From Heliocidaris tuberculata (taxonomy: Eukaryota; Echinodermata; Echinoidea; Camarodonta; Echinometridae): a DNA stretch of 64,000 bases. Within the stretch, counting starts at the first letter, position 1; every line of letters begins with the position of its first letter. Made by a program: the position numbers and the translations under genes. The DNA is taken from the NCBI GenBank assembly GCA_025618425.1, contig CM046838.1, positions 12,186,466 to 12,250,465 of the forward strand, given 5' to 3'. The notes beneath the pieces were generated by a model that did no database searches, was not told where the DNA came from, and saw nothing but the letters and a program-made list of their open reading frames with translations. Shown piece by piece: positions 1 to 10,987 of the stretch.

Positions 1-397
1 TGACTGTAGTGAAATGAAATCTTACCATGAAACAGTGAAACTTATTATCTAGGGCTTAATAAAATTATTGTGAACAGTAATTTTTTAAACAATTAAAACG
101 AGGAGCCTCAAAACAAAACAAAACGACACAAACAACAGCTACAACAAAAACACAGGAACAAAACGAACCAAAACAAAAGAAAATAATTAACTTCAGCAAA
201 TCAAGGGCTCGATGAAAAATATGCAATTCTCTACCAGCCATCCCCATAAAGAAGAAGTAAAAAGCGGGTGGGGACGTGTGCGTAAAAAAAAAAAAAATCG
301 TTATTAAAATGTTAATTTAACAAAGTATCATAGTGTGAAAACCCCTTCTAATTCCCCGACCTCCCCGGTGCAAGCACCGATAAAACTAACGGCTCAC
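1..397 (-). other. Intron following the first coding exon of the partial EF-hand-type gene
   Basis: This stretch lies downstream, on the minus strand, of the splice donor at 397/398. It is AT-rich with A-runs and no recognisable exon, so the next exons of the gene should lie beyond the left edge. Confidence 0.5.
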
Positions 398-571
398 CCC
401 TGGGTCAAGTCCTCCTGGTCGGTTTAGGCCTCTGCCAGAAGAAGGTCTCCGGCGCCCTGGCCTACCCGGCTGGCCTATCTCCCATGATGGGCCCGCTCCT
501 GTCACACACCCCCAGGCCATGGAGATGGTGCATATCATATACACAAACGTGAGAAGAAGAACTTTCACCAT
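398..571 (-). CDS. First coding exon of a secreted Gly/Pro-rich protein (partial gene, paralogue of 6825-10489)
   Basis: The exon encodes 58 residues from an ATG at 571: a hydrophobic signal peptide (MVKVLLLTFVYMICTISMAWG), then CVTGAGPSWEI and a Gly/Pro/Arg-rich stretch. The acceptor is at 592/593 (ttcag before ATTCCC, 21 nt ahead of the ATG) and the donor at 398/397 is GTGAGC, leaving phase 0. The copy at 10292-10489 has the same acceptor context (ttcag, ATTCCC), the same phase and the same WGCV-x-GAGPSW core, which is what makes this credible as a gene. By analogy the missing exons should encode a pair of EF-hands, but that part is outside the window. Function is unknown; extracellular location is inferred from the signal peptide. 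Confidence 0.72.
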
Positions 572-1005
572 CCTTGTTTGCTTTTCGGGAATCTGAAATG
601 AAGATGAAAATAGTCAGAGAATAATTATTTCCTGATTATTCATAAATTTTGTTATCCGGCCATTGCAAATTCTCTAAGGCCAATCACCATTCTGCGCGAA
701 GAGAATTAAATACAGGTTAATAAAAAAAAAATAATAATTTACTGGGAGTGTTACTGAACTACTGGCAGAAATACACAAATCACCCACCCCCCCGAAAAAA
801 AAAAATTAAAAAAATAAAAAATGCAAAAACCCATCAATGCAGGAGAATATCATTAATACTTACCGAAATATACCCCTATTAAGTGTCACCTATTTTGAAG
901 TAAGTACATACACAGTAAAGCACGAAGTATTGTAAAATTATCCTTGATATATAAAATAATATAATCAGAACGCTATACGCTGTAGATAGTGGTGAAAAAA
1001 CATAC

Positions 1006-1097
1006 CTTGGTCGTTGCAGCTACCCTGCAAAATTTCAAGAGCCTTTTCTAAGTATAGTGTAACAAGTCTCAAGTATGCCTCGAAAATCAATGAAAGG
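1006..1097 (-). other. Probable 5' UTR exon of the partial EF-hand-type gene
   Basis: The sequence ends at a strong donor (CCAAG, GTATGT at 1006/1005) and is similar to 11298-11416, the equivalent exon of the second copy. Shared stretches include ACTTGAGACTTG and a GGGTAGCT segment near the 3' end. A TATA tract at about 1119-1136 lies just upstream. The 5' end is estimated only. Confidence 0.5.
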
Positions 1098-1116
1098 CAA
1101 CAAGAAACTGCTTTGT

Positions 1117-1136
1117 CTATATATATATATATATAT
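1117..1136 (-). promoter_or_regulatory. TATA-like tract upstream of the partial gene
   Basis: A (TA)8-9 run sits about 25-30 nt upstream of the inferred transcription start. The equivalent position in the second copy holds a classical TATAAAAGG box (11438-11446). This could be a microsatellite that replaced or grew from a TATA box. Confidence 0.35.
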
Positions 1137-1360
1137 GCTGACTCGAACGCCGTTTCTTGTGGTAGGCAAACCGCTAATGCATACTATTATATACCAGTAA
1201 ACTGAACCAATGGTAGGTTCCCCGCGCGGAAACGCTTTGATCTTGGCCAATTTTCAAGTACTGTGGATGGGGCCACATGTAAATAATGGACAGAAGGTTG
1301 TCGTCATCACTCACAAAAATGTAGTGAGGCTAAGCTCCTGTCATTATTTTTAATTAGGTA

Positions 1361-1366
1361 TCTCTT

Positions 1367-1429
<63 letters not shown>

Positions 1430-1430
1430 T
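1361..1430. repeat. (CT)n microsatellite
   Basis: Nearly pure CT dinucleotides over about 70 nt, interrupted by TTT and TAT. Confidence 0.95.
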
Positions 1431-1655
1431 ATTCCGTCATTTCCTCTTCATACGCTATTTCCCCTATATCTCCCCTCTCACAGTCATAGAACAGATGACG
1501 TTTGTTTGCAATTGTAGAGGCAAAAAGATCTTAAACCTGGGAAAAGTGTCTGTGGGTGAGCAATAATTATGTACCTCAAACGAGTTCAGGGGAGGCAAGA
1601 TAATGATTCACCTTCGATTTCTTTTATGTCAGTTGTCAAGTTCGTATTTGATCAG

Positions 1656-2195
1656 CAGTGGCTTAGCCATGATTTTTCAATGGGGGGGGGGGGGGGGGGG
1701 AGACGTGAAGGATCCAACCGAGTAGCCATGGTAGCCAGGATTTCATTTTAGGGGAGGCGGTTGTGAGCACACAAAACGTGCAAAATTGGTGATGAGCACG
1801 CAAAGCGTGCTCCCCAGGGGGAGGGGGTGCCGGGAGGGGGGAGGTTCCCCCCTCCCGCGCGAAGCGCGAAAGCTCTATAACGTTTTATAGCAAATTTGAG
1901 AGAAAGATAACGGCTTGTAGCACCATTTTTTTAGGCGGAAAGTTAGTTCGACGCCCGGACTGCTTTTCAATTATTTGGACGCAGCACTGCACTGTATGTA
2001 ACCGGGGGTGGGTGCAGGGAGGGGGGAGTTTCCCCCTTCCCGCGCGAAGCGCAAAAGTGCTGACGTCTTATAGCTCGCAGCGCCTTTCTTTCACTTCCCC
2101 CGCTTTTTCGCTCTCGCTTTTTTTCCCTTTTTTTTTAAGGGGCTGAATAGGGGGGGCATGGCCCCTTGTGCCCCCCCCCCCTGTCTACGCCAGTG
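1656..2195. mobile_element. hAT-like MITE with perfect 8-bp target duplication
   Basis: The ends are inverted: CAGTGGCTTAGCC on the left and CACTGGCGTAGAC (reverse complement) on the right. TTGATCAG occurs immediately before the left end (1648-1655) and immediately after the right end (2196-2203), a perfect 8-bp target-site duplication as made by hAT transposases. The 540-bp interior has a long G run at 1682-1700, a C run near 2171, GC-rich palindromic segments (CGCGCGAAGCGCG) and no transposase ORF. It is non-autonomous. Confidence 0.85.
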
Positions 2196-2261
2196 TTGAT
2201 CAGCTTTATTTATGTTCATTGACAAATAAAGTAAATTCTAGAGAGGGAACCGTATAAAAGG

Positions 2262-2305
<44 letters not shown>

Positions 2306-2312
2306 CATATAT
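2262..2312. repeat. (TA)n microsatellite
   Basis: TA repeat with a few ATAC units, adjacent to a SINE-like body. Confidence 0.95.
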
Positions 2313-2339
2313 GAAAGAAAGAGAGATAATAATTGTAGC

Positions 2340-2490
2340 CTAGCTTCCACAGCTTCAAAGTTCCCCAGAGTTGTCCTCCTTTTTTTTGAAATGTTTGCAA
2401 AGGTTAATTGTAAAAATTCTCCGCCGGGAATCGAACCCGTGTCATTGGCTTAGAACGTCAATGTCTTAGGACTAGGCGGAGACATTTTTT
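2340..2490 (-). repeat. tRNA-derived SINE head and body
   Basis: The reverse strand carries a tRNA-like B box (GGTTCGATTCCCGGCGGAG) near 2425-2440 followed by TTTGCAAA and a body (CAAAGTTCCCCAGAG on the plus strand). The same body and head recur at 62665-62890. The cloverleaf is poor, so this is a retroposon rather than a tRNA gene. Confidence 0.6.
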
Positions 2491-2849
2491 CAACCTTTGG
2501 AAAAAAAATCAATAAAGGAAGGACAGCTTTCTTGAACTTTGATTTAACTTTCTTTCATTTCCTTTGACATTGTATTTATTTCGACGAGAGTTGGCAAAGC
2601 TGCTGTATATATTATTTCCTTACACTTGTATATATAAAGTTCAACAAGTTCTGCGACAGAAATTAAAAATATAGAGAAGACACAGAATAAATCACTCCGT
2701 TATACACAAGAAATTGTACTTTTTGTGTCTAACGGAGTGATTTATTCTCTGTGTGTGTCTCTCTCTGTATATACAGTATATACATAAACCAGCATGTGTT
2801 AAAAGCTCTTTATGTGAAAACATCTGTACAGTAGCTTTTCAAACACTGG

Positions 2850-3110
2850 GCTACTAAAGAGCAACCAGGGGCTAGAACCTGTTTTTAAAAGTTAGCCATT
2901 TGACCTGGTTGTTCCGGATTTTTTTTCTGGCCGAATACGGTGTATATAGGAACTTAATTAATCTCGAAATTGAAGTCAAAATCCCTAAACAGAGCAGAAT
3001 TCGGATGTCATGCGCTAATCAAAGGTATTCCGTCACTCGGCTAAAAAAATAAAGGGGTTTGTAAATCGACGTGCACCAGGAAACAGGAAATATTACTTCA
3101 CGGTACAAAC
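2850..3110. repeat. Block similar to 12740-12990 (duplicated upstream region)
   Basis: Shared segments include AGAACCTG, TTCCGGAT and GTAAATCGA followed by ACCAGGAAA, in the same order as at 12740-12990. Each block lies about 1.4-2 kb upstream of one EF-hand-type gene, suggesting the duplication carried upstream DNA with it. No convincing shared reading frame. Confidence 0.5.
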
Positions 3111-4039
3111 TTTCGATTCTAAAGTTATTGGTGCCACTGAACTTTTTTGTAGCAATAAAAACTGAAGTTGTTGTTTTGTGCAGAAAAAAAAACTTCGGCA
3201 AAATAAACTTATAGACGAGATATTTTGTTTTTGTTATAGTATTTTACTGTTTGCTGAGTAGGATTCATAATCGCACTTGGGGAAAATATCACAGTTCCCT
3301 ACGAATTTCATTTCTTAAACATTATCAAGGTCCTTATTGTCATTAACAGACCAAATCAAAATTTATTTTCTGAGAAGGTTTTGTAATAAGGTTTGGGAGA
3401 AATTCACAAATCCTCTATAAATTTACTTTTACAAAAAAAAAAAGAAAAAAAAAAAAGAAATAAAAACCCACATTACCAAAGCCCTTATTAGCATCACCGG
3501 ATCAAAATCATCACAACCAACTCTGATTATTCTGGAACATCAAAATCAACTCCTGAATTCATCTTAGTGAAATTAAAAACATAATTTAAAAGATTCCAAG
3601 GACATTTCAAGCCATATTGATTTGAATGAAAGTGATATCCCTCCTTCGAATAAATTTCGAAGGTGGTGTTAATTGTAGAAAATCATAATTTCTGTAGTAT
3701 AAACACGATTGCAAAAACTTTGGAAAAAGTCAATATAAGGCAATTTCTGTATATAGCCTTGGGCGTCACCTTTTGAAATGTTCGAACATCACAATGACGT
3801 ATTATCATGATTATGTAATCCGAACATGATTGCTATTATTAGTACAAGAGGGTACTGACATTACTTTTGATTTGATATTTCGAAAGTCTCTGTGATCGGG
3901 TTAATATAAATTTCGTAAAAATTAGTCTTTAAGCCCTAAATCCTCTTTCGATTGCCCTGTCTATTTGGTTTATACATGCAAGTACGCCTTGAGCACTCCA
4001 CAGAGTGGATTTGGCGCTATATAAGTTACATTTAATTTC
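3111..4039. other. Unassigned AT-rich DNA
   Basis: I see no gene. The last part (about 3970-4030) resembles, in reverse, the TTATATAGCGCC start of the SINE at 46836, abutting the ATT microsatellite as the other copy abuts an AAT tract. Confidence 0.5.
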
Positions 4040-4052
4040 ATTATTATTACTA

Positions 4053-4131
<79 letters not shown>

Positions 4132-4145
4132 CATTATTATTATTA

Positions 4146-4237
<92 letters not shown>

Positions 4238-4258
4238 TTCATTACTTATTATTATCAT
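4040..4258. repeat. (ATT)n microsatellite
   Basis: About 220 nt of ATT with occasional ATC. Every open frame here is a low-complexity translation (poly-N, poly-I, poly-L). Confidence 0.97.
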
Positions 4259-4849
4259 AAACTACCCAGCGATGATTATTTCGGGTAAGAATTTACTCTA
4301 TCCACACATGGAATAATGAGAAAAGCAACCGAACTTTTTTGGGGGCCAATGAATCCCATCGAATGGCGAGAGAGAGAGAAAGAATGGGAGAAGGAAAAGC
4401 AACGTGGACGAAGTGACCCTCTCCCAAACCCTCCCCCACTTTTTATTCACATATGCCAAGGTTCTGTGATAACTCCTTGGTAAGCCTGATGTCCCCTGAC
4501 TGATAATAGTGCACCCATCAATGCCTTGAGCCACGCTATGTCACTGGGAAAAGGGATTTAAAAAAAAAAGAAAAAAAAAAAGAAAAGGTTTTGCTGTGGG
4601 TATTTATTCGTTATTGATTTACTTATCTTAATTTTTTTTAGTATAGTTTATTAAAATACATGCACTAACTATTGTAAATTAGGCTTTCTGGATAATCACT
4701 TAGTAAAAGATAATTCAATAATTGTTCATTCCAACAAATTTAATTCATTACAGATACAAAACATCTTCAATATAATTAGATAAAAATATATAAAGCAATG
4801 CAAACTCAACGAATAAAACGGAACATCATGAAGAGCACATGATTCAAGA
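4259..4849. other. Unassigned AT-rich DNA
   Basis: I see nothing beyond A-runs and short GA stretches. Confidence 0.4.
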
Positions 4850-5640
4850 TTCAAGATTCAAGATTCATTTATTTTTCGATACCAATTCATAAATCATATA
4901 AAGTATTTACATTATAGAAGAAACTCATTCAAACATAACGCATTGACCTTTGTTTTACACATTGTTTTCTAAAATAAATGTTATAACAGAGAGAGGTATA
5001 CGCACATTTCAATTGTTTCTTGATAATAATAATCGAAAAGGTAACGAAAGGGAACCAGCAAAGAAGCGGAGTTTGTAAATAGCATGTTCCCAATTAAAAT
5101 CATTATAATTATATACATGATTCAAAAATCTATTTGTTGTTTGTTTGTTTGTTTGTTTGCTTTTTACATAAAGAATACGTTAACTAACTAACTAAATGAA
5201 TAAACACACAAAGCCTCACCTAAATGAAGAAACAGAGAGGGAGGGACAGGTTGATAGAGGAAAAGAGATGAAATCAGGGAAGCGAATAAGAGAGGGGAAA
5301 TGAATAATAAAAAAGACAAAAAACAAACAAACAAAGAGGGAGATCAGAATAAAACTTCCGCGTGTGGCTTGTATCCGGGATATTTTTGAGGGTTGACTTT
5401 TCCTTGTATGTTAGTAATAGATGTTGTTTTATTTTCTTTTAAACGTATGATTATTAGGAGTTTCAATAATATTTTGGGGAAGGGAATTCCAAAGTTTAGG
5501 TCCAGTTGTTGTGAAAGTTTTTTGGGCAAAGAGGGTTCTTGTTCGCTGCAGGTGATAGTGCCTAGCCTGTCTGGTAGGGTAAGAGTGATGATTATTATTG
5601 GATGTAAACATAGAGAGTAATGAGGGGGCTTCACCAAATA
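4850..5640 (-). mobile_element. 3' end of a LINE-type retrotransposon
   Basis: On the minus strand, 5429-5644 reads as a typical RT C-terminal tail: a HSYPTRQARHYHLQRTRT segment, then GPKLWNSLPQNI, the KLWNSLP motif common at the end of CR1/L2/jockey-type ORF2. The frame then decays. The plus-strand left end carries about 3.5 copies of GATTCAA near 4841-4867, which looks like the short tandem repeat tail of such LINEs. No upstream RT is present, so it is 5' truncated. Confidence 0.7.
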
Positions 5641-5644
5641 TCAA

Positions 5645-6683
5645 CTTACTAGTTTCTGAATTTTGCGAGCGAAGCTTGCGAGCAATTAAAAAAAAAAAAC
5701 AACATATTTGTAGTGAAAATGTACAGAAATTACGTATTTTGAACTACCCAAATACCCCAATATTAGGATATTCGGGCAGCTATTTTCCTTTAAAAAATCA
5801 TTAGGGGGACTGTAGCCCCCAGCCCCCACCTTATTCGACTATAGTTGGCACACCTGGCCTGTGCCCCCTTTTCTTGATGAAGGTAAAGATCAGCTTTATA
5901 GATGGGATGTCCAAAATCTTGTGTCCAATAATATTTACAGGTAGGACCCTATGATAAAATATTCTATTTGAAGAAAATTGTTTAAGTCTTAATAAAAAAA
6001 AACAGATACGGAGCTGCAAGCTTGGGTATCACAAGGTTCCTAAATTGCATTTGATCGAACTTTAAATCTTGATAATTAACTTATCATTCGTCGCTTTTAC
6101 TCAAAATATAAGGATCCGTCTATTTTTTTTTCCTTTTTACAGCTTTTATATAATTAAGATGCCAGGGTGGCCTTTTTCTTTAATCAAAACGAGTAATTAA
6201 GTGTACCAGTGTGAAAACTTAATGAAATACATAATATAGAGTGAAACAACGGTATTCATTACGCTGTTGTAAATTCTCACTAGAAAAATAGTAAATTTTC
6301 TATTATCTTTTCTTTGTATCATATTTTAGCCTGATGTAACAAGGTTTCAATATAACAAGCTAACTTCAATGATTCTTCGGAGCTTGCTAAGTCTCCACTC
6401 ACCTCTTACAATCATGTGTTCAATCGAATAATCAAATGTAAGTTCTGGATTCGAGACCCAGTAGATACGCAAGTACCACATTAATTTTTAATTACAAAGT
6501 CCATTTGACATTACGAGGCGGTCAATTTTTTTTGGTCTTTATAAGTGCATGCTTTCTTATCAGTCAAAAAAAAATATCAACATAAAACAAACAAACAACA
6601 AAAACATTAGCAAATTCACATAATATAGACGGAATAGTTATTAGCTACTGTCTTTACATGGCGATACTTTTCTACTGACCGCG
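5645..6683. other. DNA downstream of the EF-hand-type gene
   Basis: I find no gene. A short motif with CGGGCAG (near 5773) is shared with 45140-45190 and 46485-46500. Confidence 0.4.
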
Positions 6684-6689
6684 TTTAAT
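6684..6689 (-). terminator. Possible polyadenylation signal (ATTAAA)
   Basis: ATTAAA on the minus strand about 140 nt after the stop codon at 6825. It is a common variant hexamer; weak evidence alone. Confidence 0.3.
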
Positions 6690-6824
6690 GCATGAAGCGT
6701 GAAACAAAAATGATATCGCTGTCATACATTTCTCATGCTTTCGATTAGGCCTACGGGAGCAAAGTAGACTTTCAGTTTTGACCACCGGCGCTTATATAAC
6801 CCCTGATGATGTCAGTTATGTTAT

Positions 6825-6997
6825 TCACTGAATTTGATGCCTTTCTCTTTGAGCGATGGGGTCTCTTGGATAGATCGGGCCTCTAGGACCATGAGGTGCA
6901 ATTCTCTTTTCATCGAGCAAGCGAGGCACGGTTTCACTATTTGAATCCGTCGGTAGACTAAATGGTTGAAGCTCATCGAGAGAGATATTATTGTCAC
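6825..6997 (-). CDS. EF-hand gene, last coding exon (second half of EF-hand 2 and C-terminus)
   Basis: The acceptor is ...ttatacag at 6998. The exon completes the glycine of the loop, then GDNNISLDELQPF, and ends at TGA (6825-6827). The C-terminal part contains a HGPRGPIYPRDP segment. Confidence 0.85.
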
Positions 6998-7141
6998 CTG
7001 TATAATTTGAAGAAAACAAATGAGAAAAATTGACTGCACGTATGAAAAATTACCAGTTATTAATAATGATAAAGTAATTCTTCTTCTACATTATTATAGC
7101 ACTATTCATACTGCCAGTACTAAAGATTTTGATACTTGATA

Positions 7142-7174
<33 letters not shown>

Positions 7175-7496
7175 TGTCGTCATCATCAATATTATCATTC
7201 GCATTTGCCATTATCATCTCATCATCACAACCATCAACATCTTCATCCTCATTATCATCCTCCTTCTCCTCCTCCTCCTCCTCCTCATCATCATCATAAT
7301 TATCATCTCCCTCCTCCTCGTTGCAATTATCGTTGTCATCATTATCATCATCATTTATCCCCAGTATCATCATTATTATCACTATCATTTATCCCCAGTA
7401 CCATCATTATTATCACTATCATTATCATCAGCAGCAGCACCATTACCGTCAAAACCATTATCATATCATCATTACCAGCATCATTTCATTATCATC

Positions 7497-7540
<44 letters not shown>

Positions 7541-7635
7541 TATCATCATCATCATCATCATCATCATCATATCATTATCATCATTATCATCATCACCATC
7601 TTCATATCATTATCATCATCATCATCTTCATCATC

Positions 7636-7668
<33 letters not shown>

Positions 7669-10489
7669 TTCATCATCTTCATCATCATCATCATCATCAT
7701 CATCTTCATCATCATCATGAATATCATCACGTCTTACCATCAATGTCAAGGCGAATAAGCATTAAATCGAAATCTCTCAAGGTGCCGCCTCGCGATGTCC
7801 ATTCTCCAAACGAAACCAGGCCGTTACCATCAATATCGATGCTTGCAAAAGCTGATTCTTTGCTTATTACTCCAGCAAAGTATCTCAAAACCTCGGAAGG
7901 TACCCTGTAGAAACAGATAGGAGAAAATCATATTCATGATATTATGTACTTAATCATGCTTATTCATACTGTCAACGATTGTCCTTGAATGATACACAAA
8001 GTTTTAAATAATGTTTAGCAGCTCTTCGAAGCGTATGCTGCCTGAGATATCAACAAAATGAGACGATCTTGATAACCTAAATCGAAATAATGATTCATTA
8101 CTATTGTAGGCTATATGCATGGTCAACATTTTTCACAAGAATGTATACTAAAGTTATCAACGTTTTACCTTCATGTATCTAACACTTGTTATATAGAGTG
8201 CAAAGGACGTTCTCGAGTAAGACTTTTGTCTTAAAGTTTTTTTAAAGTGATGTCGGTAAAGGGAGCTATAATAAATTATGAAAATGTTGTTAAAGAAACA
8301 AAAGACAGTAAAGATAAAGAACAATGGAGACGAAAGACAATGAATAGAGTACTGCGAATGATGAATGAGCGTTACTTTGTTAACGTTTAAAGGTTAAAAA
8401 ACATTTTGAAACTAAGGAAAAGAGAGAAATCTGGGGCGGTATTCTGAAACTGTTTTATCTCTAATTTTGTTGTATCTCCACAGTTAAGATAAAATCAGTA
8501 TTCTGAAAATTGTTGTAACTTTTGTTGTAACTTTTGTTGTATCTTAGTTCACTCTGCGCATGATCCTAATTTACATATGCGCGCTGAAGATAATTATCAT
8601 AAGATAATTGGTATTCTGAAAATTACTTTATCTTTTGTTGTATCTTATCTTCCATGGTAATTTCAACAAAACTTACAACAGCTTCTAGCTGTTGTATCTC
8701 ATGATCTCGGCAAATTTTCTACCTCAGAATCAGACAGTACATACTCGAATAGCAAGATGGAGACTGTGTGTGATTCAAGATCTCATATGAGAAGACATTT
8801 TGAAGAAATTACAGGTGGGATTCGATGATTTTACATCAGTATGTGACTTGGTCCGAGCAGAAGAGGGTGAGCCATTTAATTAATTGCAGTCCAAAAGCCC
8901 TTGATTTAATAACTACGCCCGAAATTGATATACGCGCAAAGCCCATCCTTATGTTTGACATAAGGATGCGTTGGTTGACCTACCTATATGAAATCCATCT
9001 TGATTGGTAAATTGTCAAAAATGGGCGTGTCAAAGATAATATAAAGGCGGTCCTTTAATAGAGAGATAATATCCCCCTAAAACAATTTTCAGAATACCAT
9101 TTTACAACAATATTAGCACGGTATTATCTCCGGAAGATACAACAAAAGTTACCACAAAAGTTACAACAATTTTCAGAATACCACCCCTGGTTTATCTACT
9201 TATGAAAGATTAAGGTAAATAATTTGCATCGGCGTGGTGCACTGTCTTCTGTAAACACTTTGGCTAACGAACAAACTGTTATTGTAGATAAGCACTCATT
9301 ATATGGAACACGACCCAAAATCTTTCAAGTGAACCTTGCACTTTTTAATGAACCTGATATCACTATCTAGTGTAAATGTAAATGTAAATACTAAGTTTGT
9401 GACATAAGAGAGATTTGATGTAAATTAGTAGTAAAGTAAGGTAATGTAAATATATTTTCTCATTATTTTAGTAATGCTACTGGATGTACTTTGTTTTTAA
9501 TCATTATGCTATTAGCTTGGAAGTCTACAAGCGCAGTGCAGGTCGAATGCTATGATGCAATTGCATTATTATCATTATTAACACTAGAGGTGATATCATT
9601 ACTATGCTTACCTTGGGAGGCTTGGTACCTGTAAGTGCAGATAAGAAGGATCAGGAGAGAGGAAGAGAGAGAAAGAGAGAGAGGGGGAGGGAGAGAGAGA
9701 GAGAGAGAGGGGTGTGATGAATTCGACATCAGTGCAAAGAGTGTTACCAAAAACTGCGATATAGCTTTTGATTAAAAATCGAAAATGAGCCAGAATCTAA
9801 ACAAAACCAAGCAGTCAGATTTTAAAGAACTATTACACGAACGAAACTGGTTGCAAATTTTAATACAATGAAAATATATCCGACGCTAAGTGTAATATGA
9901 CCTTACTGTCTTTCTTGTAAGTCGCTTTCAAAATAATTTCATACAACTGCATACGTTGTAAAAATTACAGGGACGAGAAAAGAAAACAACAACAACAAGA
10001 ACAAAAACAAACACATCAATATCCAGATCAATAACAAATCATAATTTGAAAATGTGCTGAAAAAAGGGGGATGAGGTGTAAAAAATGGTTTATAAGATAT
10101 CGCTTGAAAAAAAAAATTGTGTTAAAAGAAATAGGCCTAAACAAAAGTAACATCCCATCATAGACATGTAGGCTGGCTTTAAGGATCTGTCTACTTTCAA
10201 ATGGGGGGGGGGGGGGGGGGGGAGGGGGGTAAGACCCCTTGTCTCTTCTCATGATACCACTCAAAATAAGACTACTATGGTAACAACTCACTTTGCCATG
10301 TTTGCCGCCAGGTGGAACGCCTGGCTGGACAGGACCTGGTTTGCCTGCTTCTCCTCTTCCTCCTCCAGGTCTTGGCAGTATACCCGGCCGTGCGATATCC
10401 CATGATGGGCCCGCTCCTGACACACACCCCCAAGCAAAGGAGAATGTACCCATCATGTACACAGACATCACAAGAATAGAATTCGCCAT
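6825..10489 (-). CDS. Small secreted EF-hand protein with Gly/Pro-rich N-terminus (four coding exons)
   Basis: Joining 10489-10292, 9628-9612, 7904-7738 and 6997-6825 gives 555 nt with no stop before the end, i.e. 184 residues. Residues 1-21 are a signal peptide. Residues 22-66 are rich in Gly, Pro and basic residues with collagen-like spacing (GKPGPVQPG). Two canonical EF-hand loops follow: DIDGNGLVSFGE, and DIDGDNNISLDE, which is split by an intron after its Asp-Ile-Asp. Both have acidic or Asn ligands at positions 1, 3 and 5 and Glu at 12, so two calcium ions should bind. The C-terminal 45 residues are polar and Pro-rich. All splice sites are GT-AG and all phases agree. A paralogous first exon lies at 398-571. 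The likely role is an extracellular calcium-binding protein; the partner and pathway are unknown. I do not recognise a named family. Confidence 0.85.
7142..7730. repeat. (ATC)n / (TCA)n microsatellite array in the last intron of the EF-hand gene
   Basis: About 590 nt of ATC with interspersed CTT, CTC and GTC units. It begins just 8 nt from the splice donor of the EF-hand 1 exon. ORFs here (poly-S, poly-H, poly-D) are artefacts. Confidence 0.95.
7738..7904 (-). CDS. EF-hand gene exon 4 (EF-hand 1 and start of EF-hand 2)
   Basis: Acceptor tttctacag, donor GTAAGA, entering in phase 2 and leaving in phase 1. It encodes VPSEVLRYFAGVISKES, then helix-loop-helix FASIDIDGNGLVSFGEW, and ends at LDID-G, the first residues of the second loop. 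Confidence 0.88.
8434..9186. mobile_element. TIR element with GGGCGGTATTCTGAAA ends (Harbinger-like MITE)
   Basis: The left end GGGCGGTATTCTGAAA mirrors the right end TTTCAGAATACCACCC. CTG flanks both ends (8431-8433 and 9187-9189), a possible 3-bp target duplication, which fits PIF/Harbinger. Sub-terminal TTTTGTTGTA(A/T)CTT units repeat on both sides in opposite orientation. It sits in intron 3 of the EF-hand gene. No transposase seen. Confidence 0.7.
9612..9628 (-). CDS. EF-hand gene micro-exon of 17 nt
   Basis: GTACCAAGCCTCCCAAG is bounded by a strong acceptor (cttacag) and a GTAAGC donor. Its 17 nt convert phase 0 from exon 2 to phase 2, exactly what exon 4 requires, adding V-P-S-L-P and the start of an Arg. 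Without it exon 2 could not be spliced in frame to exon 4. Confidence 0.7.
9653..9711. repeat. (GA)n microsatellite acting as polypyrimidine tract
   Basis: Read on the minus strand it is a CT-rich tract ending about 25 nt before the micro-exon acceptor. Confidence 0.9.
10203..10229. repeat. Poly-G tract
   Basis: Twenty G, then A, then six G, inside intron 2 of the EF-hand gene. Confidence 0.95.
10292..10489 (-). CDS. EF-hand gene exon 2: signal peptide and Gly/Pro-rich segment
   Basis: The exon starts at 10506 (acceptor ttaattcag); translation starts at ATG 10489 and runs 66 codons to the GTGAGT donor. The hydrophobic leader MANSILVMSVYMMGTFSFAWG is followed by CVSGAGPSWDI, as in the paralogue at 398-571. 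The ATG is the first in the exon. Confidence 0.82.
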
Positions 10490-10711
10490 CTTTCCTACTT
10501 GGGAATCTGAATTAACAAGAAACAAGAAAATAGTTTGAGAGGATTGAGCATCAATTCTGTTGTTCGTCGTCAGTGGTAATTTTCTCAAGATTGTCATCTA
10601 ATTAGAGACGTAAATGATAGAAAATAGTAGAAGTATATAGTAGTAGTAGTAACATCAGCAGCAGCAGTAGTCGTCATTGTCGTCTTCGTCGCAGTAATAG
10701 TTGAATATAGG

Positions 10712-10725
10712 TGTAGTAGTAGTAT

Positions 10726-10800
<75 letters not shown>

Positions 10801-10832
10801 TAGTAGTAGTAGTGGTAGTAGTAGTGGTGGTG

Positions 10833-10875
<43 letters not shown>

Positions 10876-10900
10876 CAGTAGTAGTAGTGGTAGTAGTAGC

Positions 10901-10977
<77 letters not shown>

Positions 10978-10987
10978 CAGCAGTAGA
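10712..10987. repeat. (GTA)n microsatellite in the 5' UTR intron
   Basis: About 275 nt of GTA/GTG units. Poly-V, poly-T and poly-Y frames are artefacts. Confidence 0.97.

Noticed and set aside
3929..4316. Long poly-N, poly-I and poly-L frames
   Set aside because: Translations of the ATT microsatellite in different frames; no splice or start context.
7086..7758. Poly-S, poly-H and poly-D frames up to 194 codons
   Set aside because: Translations of the ATC array, which lies in an intron of the EF-hand gene.
8825..9010. 61-codon plus-strand frame
   Set aside because: It lies wholly inside the Harbinger-like TIR element and has no recognisable domain.
10028..10597. Treating the 189-codon frame as one exon
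   Set aside because: Only 10292-10489 is bounded by a good donor and matches the paralogue; the rest is intron and upstream UTR translated through poly-G.
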